DNA of 64,000 bases, taken from an uncultured Paracoccaceae bacterium. Its GTDB lineage: Bacteria > Pseudomonadota > Alphaproteobacteria > Rhodobacterales > Rhodobacteraceae. This document shows positions 51,488 to 62,628 of the stretch, piece by piece. The stretch covers positions 83,797-147,796 of the forward strand of contig CAJJAK010000011.1 in assembly GCA_905182165.1 (NCBI GenBank), written 5' to 3'. Position 1 is the stretch's first letter, and every line of letters begins with the position of its first letter. The notes under the pieces were generated by a model. The model made no database searches. It was not told where the DNA came from and saw only the letters and a list, made by a program, of their open reading frames with translations. The position numbers and the translations under genes are program-made.

Positions 51488-52126
51488 CTACGAATTGTTT
51501 ATAAAACAAGCCGCTTTTTCAGCGACCTTTTCAGCACTCTGGTCCCGCCTGAAAAACTCTACAAACCCATGGCCTGGCAAAACGAAGTAGGTCATAGTTG
51601 AATGATCGATAAGGTAAAATTCGTTACCTTCATCTGAATGCAACTTGTAGTAGGTTCGATAGGCCTTACTTGCCGCTTTTACCTGCTCTTGCGATCCGGT
51701 TAACCCCTTCATTTTCGGATGAATCCACTCGGAATATTCAGCCATAACCTCGGGTGTGTCTCTTTTTGGGTCTATTGAGATAAAAATAGGCGTCACCGAT
51801 TTTCCGGTCTGGGCAAGTATGTCGACTACTTCACCGTTGCGCGCCATATCGAGGGGGCAAACATCCGGACAAAATGTATAACCAAAATAAATAAGTGACG
51901 GTTCTGTGATGACGTTTGCATCTGTTACTGTCCTGCCTTTATGATCAATAAGTGTAAACGGGCCTCCAATGCTTCCAATAACTCCAGTAATGGTGTTGCT
52001 TCGACACTTTGCAAATTGATCACTGTCTTTTGACGAAAACGGCCAGTATTCAGAGCTAACAAGCCAAATGCCAGCAATCATTAATATTAAAGTAGGTGCA
52101 GCGTATTTTAGAATTGCTTTAAACAC
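51488..52126 (-). CDS. SCO1/SenC copper chaperone
   Basis: SCO proteins deliver copper to the CuA site of cytochrome oxidase subunit II. The 212-residue product has an N-terminal membrane anchor (ILKYAAPTLILMIAGIWLV), a periplasmic thioredoxin-like domain with copper-binding cysteines in FGYTFCPDVCPLDM and the third ligand His in FYLIDHSTMTYFV, and SIDPKRDTPEVMAEY. The start is GTG 52126 behind a GGGGGAT box. It is divergent from the oxidase operon and presumably serves it. The frame is intact. Confidence 0.94.
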   Translation of the reverse strand: MFKAILKYAAPTLILMIAGIWLVSSEYWPFSSKDSDQFAKCRSNTITGVIGSIGGPFTLIDHKGRTVTDANVITEPSLIYFGYTFCPDVCPLDMARNGEVVDILAQTGKSVTPIFISIDPKRDTPEVMAEYSEWIHPKMKGLTGSQEQVKAASKAYRTYYKLHSDEGNEFYLIDHSTMTYFVLPGHGFVEFFRRDQSAEKVAEKAACFINNS

Positions 52127-52849
52127 TGAATATCCCCCTGGGGTTTTAACAGGACAAAATAATATTACGAAGGAAACAAGAATAAGCTAAATTTTCTTTA
52201 GCAGTTACAATAAACGCTACAAATATATTTTTAAGTTTTGTTTGTCAAAGAAAGGTCTTGCTTGATTTTTTTCTGACTGGTTGCCTTGCCAGTATTCTTG
52301 TAACAAAGTTTGTCTTGCCTAGGGTGCGGCAGAGATGAAATAGAGTGCTTCATTTTGTAATGACCTAACTGGCTGGTGTGGCCATCACATCGCTCATCTG
52401 GGATTGCCAAACTTGATTGCACTAATGCGCTTAGGCTTCACGATGTCTTTGGTTCAACTTATTATATTAAGGTATATGATTAGGATGGATTCAGTCCAGC
52501 TATGGTGAGTATATTTATCTATAAAGTGGTGACTTAGTCTTTTTTTTGCACAAACCGTATGGCTATCCCTTAAAAATAATCTAGGATTACTTCTCTTAAG
52601 AGATTGATATATAATGTTAAAATTTGCAAATTACCTAAAAAACGATTAGTGTAAGTGATGCGACAAAACGCCAGATCGACAGAGGAGTAAAGTTATGCCG
52701 CAATGGACAAATAATTTAAATGTTTAAAGTGAGTAACTAATAAGTATCAAAGACAACTTAAGTAAAACTGAATTAAAGACAAGTTAAGACCAAATACAGA
52801 CTTCACTCTTCACCGATCGCCAATCAAGGCTAGGCAAAAAGGAAAAAGT
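52127..52849. other. 723-bp gap between sco and coxB
   Basis: No conserved gene is recognisable. A 63-codon open frame on the minus strand (52231-52422) has no family resemblance and is probably chance. Near the coxB end there is a ten-codon frame with a strong ribosome binding site (52695-52727, listed separately). The divergent promoters for sco and the oxidase operon should be here. No tRNA-like or terminator-like structure was found by eye. Confidence 0.6.
52695..52727 (+). CDS. Possible ten-codon leader peptide
   Basis: ATG CCG CAA TGG ACA AAT AAT TTA AAT GTT TAA encodes MPQWTNNLNV. AGAGGAG lies eight bases upstream, one of the best ribosome binding sites in the window, and coxB starts 123 bases downstream. 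It could be a regulatory leader or the start of a gene broken by a deletion. No repeated regulatory codon is present, so the function is open. Confidence 0.35.
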   Translation: MPQWTNNLNV

Positions 52850-53677
52850 ATGGGCACGGCTCTTGTACTCGTAATTTTAGTTATCGGATCAGTGGTATTT
52901 CACTTGTTCAGTCCTTGGTGGTGGACCCCCATCGCGACGAACTGGGTGTTTATGGATAACATGATATCATTAACCTTCTGGATTACTGGCTTTGTGTATG
53001 TCGTGATTTTACTATTTGTCGCGTATTGCGTCTACAAATTCCGGTATCGTGAAGGCAGGGTTGCGGCCTACGAACCTGAAAACAATAAACTTGAAACATG
53101 GTTAACCATTATAACTAGTGTGGGTGTAGCTGCTTTGCTAGCACCTGGATTGTTTGTTTGGTTTCAGTTTGTAACTGTTCCAGAGGACGCCACCGAAGTT
53201 GAGGTTGTGGGGCAACAATGGGGTTGGAGCTTTAGGTTGCCTGGCGCGGACGGAAAATTAGGTACCGCAGATAATCGATTGATCAGTGACGACAATATAT
53301 TAGGGATTAATCCTGAGGATCCATATGGTCAGGATGATATTGTTATTGATGGTGATGACCTGCATTTGGCTGTTGGACAGCCTGTAAAAATGCTTCTGAG
53401 ATCAGTGGATGTACTACATAATTTTTACGTACCAGAATTCCGAGCGAAGATGGATATGGTTCCGGGGATGATTACATACTACTGGATGGAACCAACTCGG
53501 GTTGGAACCTATGACGTGTTGTGCGCGGAATTGTGCGGTACAGGTCATGCATACATGCGTGGGACCGTTTTGATCGATACCGACGAGGATTATGCTCTGT
53601 GGATCAGCGAGCAGACAACGTTTGCGGAGATGTCTACATATGAAAAAATAGAACTTACTAATTTAGGGGACCCCTAA
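52850..53677 (+). CDS. Cytochrome c oxidase subunit II (second oxidase)
   Basis: The 275-residue product has three hydrophobic segments at the N terminus (ALVLVILVIGSVVFHLF, ISLTFWITGFVYVVILLFVA, LLAPGLFVWFQFV) and a periplasmic CuA domain: VVGQQWGWSFRLPG (electron-entry Trp), VDVLHNFYVPEFRAKMDMVP (His ligand) and LCAELCGTGHAYMRGTVLI (Cys, Cys, His, Met ligands). A loop rich in Asp and Gly (about residues 140-170) is an insertion relative to the common ctaC. No cytochrome c domain is fused. It is the first gene of the second oxidase operon. Confidence 0.94.
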   Translation: MGTALVLVILVIGSVVFHLFSPWWWTPIATNWVFMDNMISLTFWITGFVYVVILLFVAYCVYKFRYREGRVAAYEPENNKLETWLTIITSVGVAALLAPGLFVWFQFVTVPEDATEVEVVGQQWGWSFRLPGADGKLGTADNRLISDDNILGINPEDPYGQDDIVIDGDDLHLAVGQPVKMLLRSVDVLHNFYVPEFRAKMDMVPGMITYYWMEPTRVGTYDVLCAELCGTGHAYMRGTVLIDTDEDYALWISEQTTFAEMSTYEKIELTNLGDP

Positions 53678-53679
53678 TT

Positions 53680-55454
53680 ATGGCTGAGATTGAAAACGAC
53701 TCGCTCCCTATTCTTCCCTCCCGCTGAGCTAGAGGAGGTGGAGCTTTATCATGCAACAAATTTCTGGACAAAATATGTTTTCTCCCAAGATGCTAAAATA
53801 ATTGCTATCCAATATTCTGGGGTAGCGATTGCGGTTGGTCTAGTGGCGCTTGTTTTGTCTTCTTTGATACGGCTACAGCTTGGCTTTCCAGAAATGTTTG
53901 ATTTCATTACACCAGAAACCTATTATCAATTCGTCACCATGCACGGAATGATCATGGTGGTCTATTTACTCACCGCTTTGTTTCTTGGGGGTTTCGGTAA
54001 CTATCTGATCCCACTGATGATTGGTGCCCGTGATATGGCGTTCCCCTATGTGAATATGCTTAGCTTTTGGATTTATTTTTTGGCGGTGCTCGTGCTTGTC
54101 GCTAGTTTCTTTGTTCCGGGAGGCCCCACAGGAGCAGGTTGGACACTCTACCCCCCTCAGGCAATTCTTTCTGGGACCCCTGGTGGTCAAGGACTAGGGA
54201 TAATCCTTATGCTTGTATCGTTGGCCCTTTTTATCGTCGGTTTTACAATGGGTGGACTAAATTATGTGGTCACAGTGCTGCAAATGCGAACCCGGGGGAT
54301 GACAATGATGCGCCTTCCCCTAACAGTGTGGGGGATATTTACTGCGACAGTACTAGCACTTTTAGCATTTCCAGCGTTGTTAGTAGCCACTGTGATGATG
54401 TTGTTTGATCGGTTGCTAGAAACCAGTTTTTTCATGCCGTCTTTGGTCGAGTTTGGCGATCACCTCAGCTATGGAGGAGGGAGCCCAATTCTTTTTCAAC
54501 ATCTCTTTTGGTTCTTTGGCCATCCGGAGGTTTACATCGTAGCACTGCCTGCGTTTGGGATTGTGTCAGACTTAATTTCTACCCACGCTAGAAAAAATAT
54601 TTTTGGATATCGTATGATGGTATGGGCAATTGTTGGAATTGGAGCCCTTAGCTTTATCGTTTGGGCGCACCATATGTATGTCAGTGGGATGCACCCATAT
54701 TTTGGATTTTTCTTTGCAACAACGACCTTAATAATTGCTGTCCCAACAGCCTTAAAGGTCTATAATTGGATACTGACCCTTTGGAATGGAAATATTCACC
54801 TGACTACTCCGATGCTATTTTCGCTTGGCTTTATTGTCACATTTCTAAATGGTGGTCTCACAGGATTGTTTCTTGGAAACGTTATAGTGGATATTCCACT
54901 GTCAGATACAATGTTTGTTGTCGCACATTTTCACATGGTTATGGGCGTAGCGCCAATCCTTGTTATCTTCGGTGCTATCTATCATTGGTATCCCAAAATT
55001 ACTGGACGCATGCTGGATGAGCGCCTCGGACAAATTCATTTTTGGGTTACTTTTGTGGGATCATATTTAATATTTTTCCCTATGCACTACATCGGGTTGG
55101 TAGGTGTGCCAAGGCGTTACCCCGAATTGGGAGATGCCGCTTTTATTCCTGATTCTGTTGCCACTTTGAACTCTTTTATTAGCTTGGCAGCTTTTACCGT
55201 CGGAATTGCCCAAATCCTGTTCTTATATAATCTTTTTCGGAGCCTTCGAAAGGGTCAACCCTCTGGACACAATCCATGGCGTGCGACGACACTTGAATGG
55301 CAAACGGCCCAAACCCCTCCCGGCCATGGTAACTTCGGCCCAGAGCTTCCGCTCTGTTACCGTTGGCCTTATGATTATAGTGTTCCTGGTGCGTTCGGAA
55401 GATTTCTTGGCTCAAAATGATCCTGGCTCCATAGCCAAAGAAGGTTCAGCGTAA
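53680..55454 (+). CDS. Cytochrome c oxidase subunit I (second oxidase), frameshifts at both ends
   Basis: Heme-copper core subunit with 12 or more helices. Ligands seen are the low-spin heme His in FVTMHGMIMVVYLLTALFLG, the CuB His and cross-linked Tyr in FGHPEVYIVALPAFG, the CuB pair in WAHHMYVSGMHP, and both heme His in VVAHFHMVMGVAP. The main frame runs 53690-55420. Two slips seem likely: near 53692, so that ATG 53680 is the start (otherwise TTG 53690), and near 55390, restoring the usual tail SEDFLAQNDPG ... EGSA that ends at 55454 and overlaps the next ATG. Corrected length is about 590 residues. It is clearly different from ctaD at 60-61.7 kb. Confidence 0.93.
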
Positions 55455-56227
55455 TGACTGTCGTTTTAATATTCCTGGCAGTCGTTGTTTCGACCTCTAT
55501 GTGGTGGTTGTCACATCAACGATTGGGGGCAAAGCCTTGGCTTGAAAGTGGATTGGACAGTTTGGACCAGGGGTCTCACAAAGTTTCCTTGCCAAAGGCG
55601 AAAGTTGGTCTCTTAGTTATTCTGGCAGTCGTTGGAATGTTATTTACATTATTCTTCAGTAGCCACTTTATGCGTCAAGAAATTGAAGACTGGCGTCAAA
55701 TTCCTCTGCCAAGTATTATTTGGATTAACGGTATTCTTTTATTGGCAGCAAGCCTTTATCTTCAGTCGGCCCTAGTTACTGCACGTCGCCAAGCCTCACA
55801 AGTACAGGTAGTGGGGGGCGAAAACCCCGTGCCAGTCGACGTTCGAAATGATGGAAACAACAACGATTCTGTAAGACCTTTGCTGATAAACGCCTGTGTT
55901 CTGACGGTTGCTTTTCTTATAGGCCAGGTGATTACATGGTACGAAGTAGCTGGAAATGGATTTTACCTTTCGAGCAACCCTTCGAGTACTTTTTTCTATG
56001 TACTCACGGGCCTACATGGGTTGCATATTATTGGCGGTTTGGCTGTTCTTTTTCATACAACGGCTCTCGCTGGGAGTGACACACAATTACATAAAATAGT
56101 GACTCGAGTAGATGTATGTGCCCTCTATTGGCATTTCTTATTTTTTATTTGGTGCGTAATGATTTTTGTAATGTTGGGCTGGACATATGATCCATTTATT
56201 GAACTTTGCCAAAGGGTGTTTTTATGA
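55454..56227 (+). CDS. Subunit III-like membrane protein of the second oxidase (divergent copy)
   Basis: A 257-residue protein with seven hydrophobic segments, among them VVLIFLAVVVSTSMWWL, VGLLVILAVVGMLFTLFFS, IIWINGILLLAASLYLQSAL, LLINACVLTVAFLIGQVITW and WHFLFFIWCVMIFVMLGWT. The stretch FYVLTGLHGLHIIGGLAVLF followed by ALYWHFLFFIWCVMIFVM is the subunit III signature. It is more diverged than the next gene and has a longer central loop. It overlaps coxA (corrected end) and the next gene (ATGA). Two subunit III-type genes in a row are known from some alternative aa3 operons. Confidence 0.85.
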   Translation: MTVVLIFLAVVVSTSMWWLSHQRLGAKPWLESGLDSLDQGSHKVSLPKAKVGLLVILAVVGMLFTLFFSSHFMRQEIEDWRQIPLPSIIWINGILLLAASLYLQSALVTARRQASQVQVVGGENPVPVDVRNDGNNNDSVRPLLINACVLTVAFLIGQVITWYEVAGNGFYLSSNPSSTFFYVLTGLHGLHIIGGLAVLFHTTALAGSDTQLHKIVTRVDVCALYWHFLFFIWCVMIFVMLGWTYDPFIELCQRVFL

Positions 56228-56946
56228 CAGATACATCGTCAGCAAAAGTAACTGCTTCAGATAATAGGCCCAAGGGTTTATCTGGTCTTGTTGAGGACTG
56301 GTCATCAGATCAGCGTGCGTTTAAGAATGTAAGCTGGCGCAAAGCAATGATGTGGATATTTTTACTCAGCGATACATTTATTTTTAGTATTTTTCTGTTG
56401 TCGTACATGACTGCTCGGATGTCTACAAAAGTAGGTTGGCCAAATGCCAGTGAAGTTTTTTCACTGCATATAGGACATACGAATTTTCCCCTCCTGCTTA
56501 TTGCGATTATGACATTTGTCTTGATATCGAGCAGTGGTACAATGGTATTGGCTGTGAATTATGGCTACCGAAAAAACCGAAAACTAACTGCCATAATGCT
56601 ACTTGTTACAGCACTTTTGGGAGCCACATTTGTAGGTATGCAAATATTTGAGTGGACCAAATTGATCTCAGAGGGCGTGCGGCCTTGGGGTAATCCGATG
56701 GGTGCACCGCAATTTGGTGGAATATTTTTCATGATAACTGGGTTTCATGGAACCCATGTTTCTATTGGAGTGATTTTCCTTCTTGTAATGGCGCTGAAAG
56801 TTTGGCGTGGAGACTACGACAAGCAGACTCCGGGTTATTTTACTAGTCGCAAAGGCGAATATGAATGTGTGGAAATTATGGGATTGTATTGGCATTTTGT
56901 AGATTTGGTATGGGTTTTCATTTTTGCATTTTTCTATCTTTGGTGA
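56224..56946 (+). CDS. Cytochrome c oxidase subunit III (second oxidase)
   Basis: The 240-residue product has the helices of subunit III: KAMMWIFLLSDTFIFSIFLL, FPLLLIAIMTFVLISSSGTM, LLVTALLGATFVGMQIFEW, FGGIFFMITGFHGTHVSIGV and GLYWHFVDLVWVFIFAFFYL. FHGTHV and YWHFVDLVWVF are highly conserved in the family. The soluble N terminus of about 30 residues is polar. ATG 56224 overlaps the preceding stop (ATGA). The frame is intact. Confidence 0.95.
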   Translation: MTDTSSAKVTASDNRPKGLSGLVEDWSSDQRAFKNVSWRKAMMWIFLLSDTFIFSIFLLSYMTARMSTKVGWPNASEVFSLHIGHTNFPLLLIAIMTFVLISSSGTMVLAVNYGYRKNRKLTAIMLLVTALLGATFVGMQIFEWTKLISEGVRPWGNPMGAPQFGGIFFMITGFHGTHVSIGVIFLLVMALKVWRGDYDKQTPGYFTSRKGEYECVEIMGLYWHFVDLVWVFIFAFFYLW

Positions 56947-56955
56947 GGATTAAAC

Positions 56956-57324
56956 ATGGCAGAATCTAATAGCAGTCATAATAATCAATATAGCGCTACA
57001 GAAATACCTGCTGATGGCCATCAAGCGCATCCATTAAAGGTATATTTTGTTGTCTGGGGATGGTTATTTGTCCTGAGCGCCTGTTCGTATGCGATTGATT
57101 TCATGGGAGTTCAAGGTTACTTGCGTTGGACTTTGATCCTCTTCTTTATGTTCGTAAAAGCTGGTCTAATTGTAGCAATTTTTATGCATATTATATGGGA
57201 AAGGCTTTCCTTGACTTATGCTGTACTTCTTCCGCCGATAGCAGTTTTGGTTTTCGTGGCGATTATGGCGATAGAATCCAACTATACTGTCTTAACACGG
57301 TTTATTTTTTTTGCTGGGGGATAG
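56956..57324 (+). CDS. Cytochrome c oxidase subunit IV-like (prokaryotic)
   Basis: A 122-residue protein with a polar, His-rich N terminus and three helices: VYFVVWGWLFVLSACSYAI, WTLILFFMFVKAGLIVAIFM and YAVLLPPIAVLVFVAIMAIE. HPLKVYFVVWGWLFVLS and MFVKAGLIVAIFMHI fit the small subunit IV proteins that accompany subunit III in bacterial oxidase operons. The ATG follows the subunit III stop by nine bases. The frame is intact. Confidence 0.88.
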   Translation: MAESNSSHNNQYSATEIPADGHQAHPLKVYFVVWGWLFVLSACSYAIDFMGVQGYLRWTLILFFMFVKAGLIVAIFMHIIWERLSLTYAVLLPPIAVLVFVAIMAIESNYTVLTRFIFFAGG

Positions 57325-57427
57325 TTTTTATAATTTACTGTTTGGCCCCCGCTGAAATCCAAGCTGATATGACTAATCAGCAGTTTTGGAAAAAGGAACC
57401 CAATCAGATAAAAAGTGAGGTGAAATA

Positions 57428-57895
57428 ATGTTTTCAAGGTGCATGGCCATTGTATTGGTGGCAATATTTTGTAGCTCATATTCGGTAGCGAATGCGGCCG
57501 ACTGTGAAGGTGGTAAGATCCACGAAATCAAAATGCTAAATAAGAGTAAAATGGACCCTAAGATGAAAATGGTTTTTGAACCATCTTTCGTTTTGGCGGC
57601 TGCAGGGGACTGTATAAAATTTTTACCAACATCAAAAGGGCACAACGCTGAAACAATAAAAAAAATGATCCCCAAAGGAGCTAAAAAATTCAAAAGCAAA
57701 ATGAACAAAGAGTTTATGGTTCAGTTAGATGTTGAGGGGTTGTATGGGATTAAATGCAAACCGCATTATCAAATGGGTATGATAGCCTTAATTCAGGTTG
57801 GCGAAGTTTCAGCGGATGATATTAAAAAGGCTGCTAAAGTTAAGCAACGGGGCAAGGCAAAAGATAGATTTAAACTACTGTTTGCTGGATTGTAG
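57428..57895 (+). CDS. Pseudoazurin (blue copper protein)
   Basis: A periplasmic type 1 copper electron carrier. The 155-residue precursor has a signal peptide (MAIVLVAIFCSSYSVANA, cut before ADCEGG). The cupredoxin domain contains IKMLNKSKMDPKMKMVFEPS, the first copper His in FLPTSKGHNAETIKKMIPKG, and Cys, His and Met ligands in YGIKCKPHYQMGMIALIQVG. The C-terminal tail is basic, as usual in pseudoazurins. Its place between oxidase subunits and ctaB suggests that it donates electrons to this oxidase. The ATG overlaps an upstream TAA (TAATG) and GAGGTG lies before it. Confidence 0.94.
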   Translation: MFSRCMAIVLVAIFCSSYSVANAADCEGGKIHEIKMLNKSKMDPKMKMVFEPSFVLAAAGDCIKFLPTSKGHNAETIKKMIPKGAKKFKSKMNKEFMVQLDVEGLYGIKCKPHYQMGMIALIQVGEVSADDIKKAAKVKQRGKAKDRFKLLFAGL

Positions 57896-58033
57896 TGCAC
57901 TGCGATTTATTAATTTACGTACATTAGCGTTCGTATTCCAGCAACCAATCAGTTGATTAAGTTCAATTCAAACAAGTGAGAAGACCTTCACAATAATTTC
58001 ATATGAGGCCAGAGGCCAAGTGGTGATTTTTAA

Positions 58034-58959
58034 ATGATGATACTAACAGAAAACCTAATACGTAATATTACAGATGCTAATTTGGTAAGGCTCCTGATTT
58101 TTTAGCTTTAGCAAAACCTCGTGTCATGTCTTTAGCCATTTTTACGGCAATTGTCGGGATGATGATTGCGCCAAGTAGTATAGACGCTACCAAGGCAATA
58201 TTTGCCACGATTGCGATCGCTGTTGGAGCAGGTTCGGCTGGCGCGCTTAATATGTGGTATGACGCTGGTACTGACTCAATGATGTCACGTACTGCAAACA
58301 GACCGATACCGTCTGGTCGGTTATCTTCACGTGAAGCGCTTCTGTTTGGATTGATATGTGCCACCATATCTATCATATTACTTGCAATCTCAACAAACTT
58401 AATTGCAGCACTTTTGCTGGCGATCACAATTTTATTTTATGCAGTAATCTATACCATGTGGCTCAAATTTCGAACGCCGCATAACATTGTGATTGGTGGC
58501 GCTGCTGGCGCACTTCCACCTTTGATTGGATGTGCAGCGGTGACAGGCTCTGTGACAATCGAGGGATGCATATTGTTTATGATTATCTTTCTTTGGACGC
58601 CACCACATTTTTGGGCCCTAGCGCTGTACAAATTTCGTGACTACGAAAATGCCAACATTCCCATGATGCCTATTGTTGCGGGCCGGCGATCTACACAGCG
58701 GCAAATTTTTGTTTATTCTTTAGCGTTGGGACCCGTAGGTTTGATGCCGTGGATGGTAGGTTCAGCAAGTTTATTTTATGGAGTTTTTGCCGCAATAATT
58801 GGCTTTATATTTATCTGGCACAGCTGGAAGGTCTTAGTTGTCAATCCAAAGGATCCTAACTTTGGGAATGAAAAAAAGCTCTTCGTTTACTCGATAAAGT
58901 ATTTGTTTTACATTTTTGCAGCGCTACTAGTGGATACTGTAATTTGGTCGCTCGTTTAA
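58034..58959 (+). CDS. ctaB: Protoheme IX farnesyltransferase (heme O synthase), one frameshift
   Basis: Makes heme O, precursor of heme A. The N terminus from ATG 58034 changes frame near 58085, after which DFLALAKPRVMSLAIFTAIV, AGALNMWYDAGTDSMMSRTA (first Asp-rich prenyl-binding motif), NRPIPSGRLSSREALLFGL, FLWTPPHFWALALYKFRDYE (second Asp-rich motif) and NIPMMPIVAGRRSTQRQI follow, with about nine helices in all. Corrected length is about 308 residues. Typical Rhodobacterales have ctaB in their main ctaCBGE cluster, so this one belongs to the second oxidase operon. Confidence 0.94.
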
Positions 58960-59054
58960 CCCCATCCGGGTGAAGGGAAAAATATATGGGGGAAAATTAA
59001 TTTTAAGTCCAAGAGACTTGTATCTTTTGGCTCATTAAAATTGGAGGTTTGGTA

Positions 59055-59874
59055 ATGTCTCAATACGGGTTGATTACGATAGGGTTCCCCAGTGAAATAA
59101 AAATTGGTGTCAATAAAATATCAACTAAAGATATTTGGGGTTCGCTGCATCTTGGCTGGAAAGATTTCTTGCAAAAACCATCTCATTATTTTTTTGCTAT
59201 TACACTCTATCCCTTTATGGGCATGGTTTTATATTTTTGGCTTGTGACCAAAATACGATACAGTTATTGTTTCCAATGCTGACTGGCTTTGCTTTGCTGG
59301 GTCCTTTTGTTGCGCTATTTCTATACGAAGTAAGTCGAAGATTGGAAAAAGGTCTTGATACCTCATGGGCAACGGTTTTCAGTGTCATAAAATCACCTGC
59401 TATTCCAGCAATTTTAATTCTCGGTCTTATGCTTGTTGGTCTTTTCTGCGCTTGGATGTTTACAGCAAATTTTTTATATACTTTGTTGTATGGAAATGAA
59501 TATCCAATCTCAATTTTTGAATTTTTGTGGGAAGTCATTTCGACACCACGGGGCTGGATCCTTATCATTTTGGGAAATGGATTTGGTTTTTGCTTTTAAT
59601 AACACCTATATGCACAACTGCTGTAGCTTTTCCTCTCATACTCGAACATGAAGTGAGCGTACTTTGTGGTATCAAAGCGTCTGTTAAAGTGGTCAAAGTT
59701 AACCCTGTCCCTCTGATCTTGTGGGGAGGGTTGATTTGTATTGGATTATTCTTGGGTTCAATAATCGTTCTCGTAGGATTGATCTTAGTATTGCCTGTTT
59801 TTGGTCACGCGACTTGGCATATTTACAGAAAAGCCTTAGTGTTTCCTCATATGACAACAGTAACTGCCAGATAG
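59055..59874 (+). CDS. DUF2189-family membrane protein, two frameshifts
   Basis: Read across frame changes near 59255 and 59595 the product has about 273 residues and six helices. An N-terminal soluble stretch (SQYGLITIGFPSEIKIGVNK, DIWGSLHLGWKDFLQKPSHY) precedes MLTGFALLGPFVALFLYEVS, RRLEKGLDTSWATVFSVIKS, LILGLMLVGLFCAWMFTANF and AVAFPLILEHEV. The FxLxGPxxxxxLYExSRRLE...G segment is typical of DUF2189. Function is unknown; such genes are often found beside respiratory clusters. A GGAGGT box lies before the ATG at 59055. Confidence 0.85.
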
Positions 59875-60003
59875 GTTGCATCCTGCTTTTTTTGTCACAA
59901 ACACTTATTTGATTTTTACACTCTTCTGAGAAGATTTTCTTTACTATAAGATGAATTAGCTTTTTTATATTCGTTACCAGATTTATAAAACTTAAATGAT
60001 TCA

Positions 60004-60021
60004 CCTTAGAACTTGCTAAGG
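60004..60021. other. Small hairpin between the second oxidase cluster and ctaD
   Basis: CCTTAG (60004-60009) and CTAAGG (60016-60021) pair around a six-base loop, about 30 bases past the ctaD stop. There is no T run, so termination is only a possibility. Confidence 0.3.
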
Positions 60022-60050
60022 CCTCAAAATTTTATGCCACATTTAGTAAG

Positions 60051-61696
<1,646 letters not shown>

Positions 61697-61879
61697 TATT
61701 GTGCTCCTGCTTGGTTAACTTTCAATTTTTAATGAAAGTCTAATCTTTTTATTTGCTCTACCTAAATGGGATAATTTCCACAATTATTAGTTATGACGAA
61801 TCCCTGAAAAGGATCAGCGTACGGTTTAACCTATCTTTAGAAATTATCTAGCTCAGAATTCTTATTAGTCTAGTTTTTT

Positions 61880-62561
61880 TCATAACTGCGGTGATTTGCC
61901 CAAGTTATTGAAATATTCATGAAATGAAGTTTTTAAACAAAGATCAACTTCCTTCATCGAAGCAGATAAACCCAAGTGATTAAAGGAAGTGACGCCATGT
62001 TCCTTAATGCCACATGGGACGATGCCCTCATAATGATGTTAAGTCGGGGCTTACATTTATTGAAATACCATGAAAACTGACCCATTTTCGTAATCTAATC
62101 CCAATTGCTGCAATCTTATATTCATTAGATTTGTCTATACCGCCAAGAGATGCTTTTGGTCCTTTAACCCACACGCCTATTCTGTCTGATCTTGTGAAGC
62201 CCTTAAGATTAAACGTTGATAAAACATGAATAATCCAATTTTCTAGTTTCTTCACAAATTCCCTCACATCACGACCGTACTTATTAAGATCTAACATAAT
62301 ATATACCACTCTTTGACCTGGCCCATGAAAAGTGTATTGGCCACCTCGTTTTGAATCATAAACTGGTAAATTATAGTTATTTAATAGATCTTTAGTTTTT
62401 GCAGATGTACCTGAAGTGTATATTGGTGGATGTTCCAAAAGCCAAATTAACTCTTTTTCAGTGCCATTTATGATACCATTAACACGGTTTTCCATAAAAC
62501 ATACGGCATCTTCGTAAAGCACTAAATTATTTGATATTTTCCAGCATAAACAAGAATGCAT
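61880..62561 (-). CDS. lipB: Octanoyl-[ACP]:protein N-octanoyltransferase, frameshifted
   Basis: Transfers octanoate from ACP to lipoyl domains. Seen: [60 protein letters not shown] (RGGxxTxHGPGQ), [35 protein letters not shown] (catalytic Lys region). A slip near 62035 hides the rest: [20 protein letters not shown] (catalytic Cys), ending at 61880. The start is uncertain; ATG 62561 is used. Corrected length is about 227 residues. It is downstream of gltA on the same strand. Confidence 0.92.
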
Positions 62562-62628
62562 ATTCCATTTGGTGATATTAGAAGAAAAACTGATAAAATC
62601 AATAAAACAAAAAATTAATTGATACAAT

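Noticed and set aside
52231..52422. Minus-strand open frame of 63 codons in the sco-coxB gap
   Set aside because: No family resemblance and no convincing ribosome binding site; likely chance.
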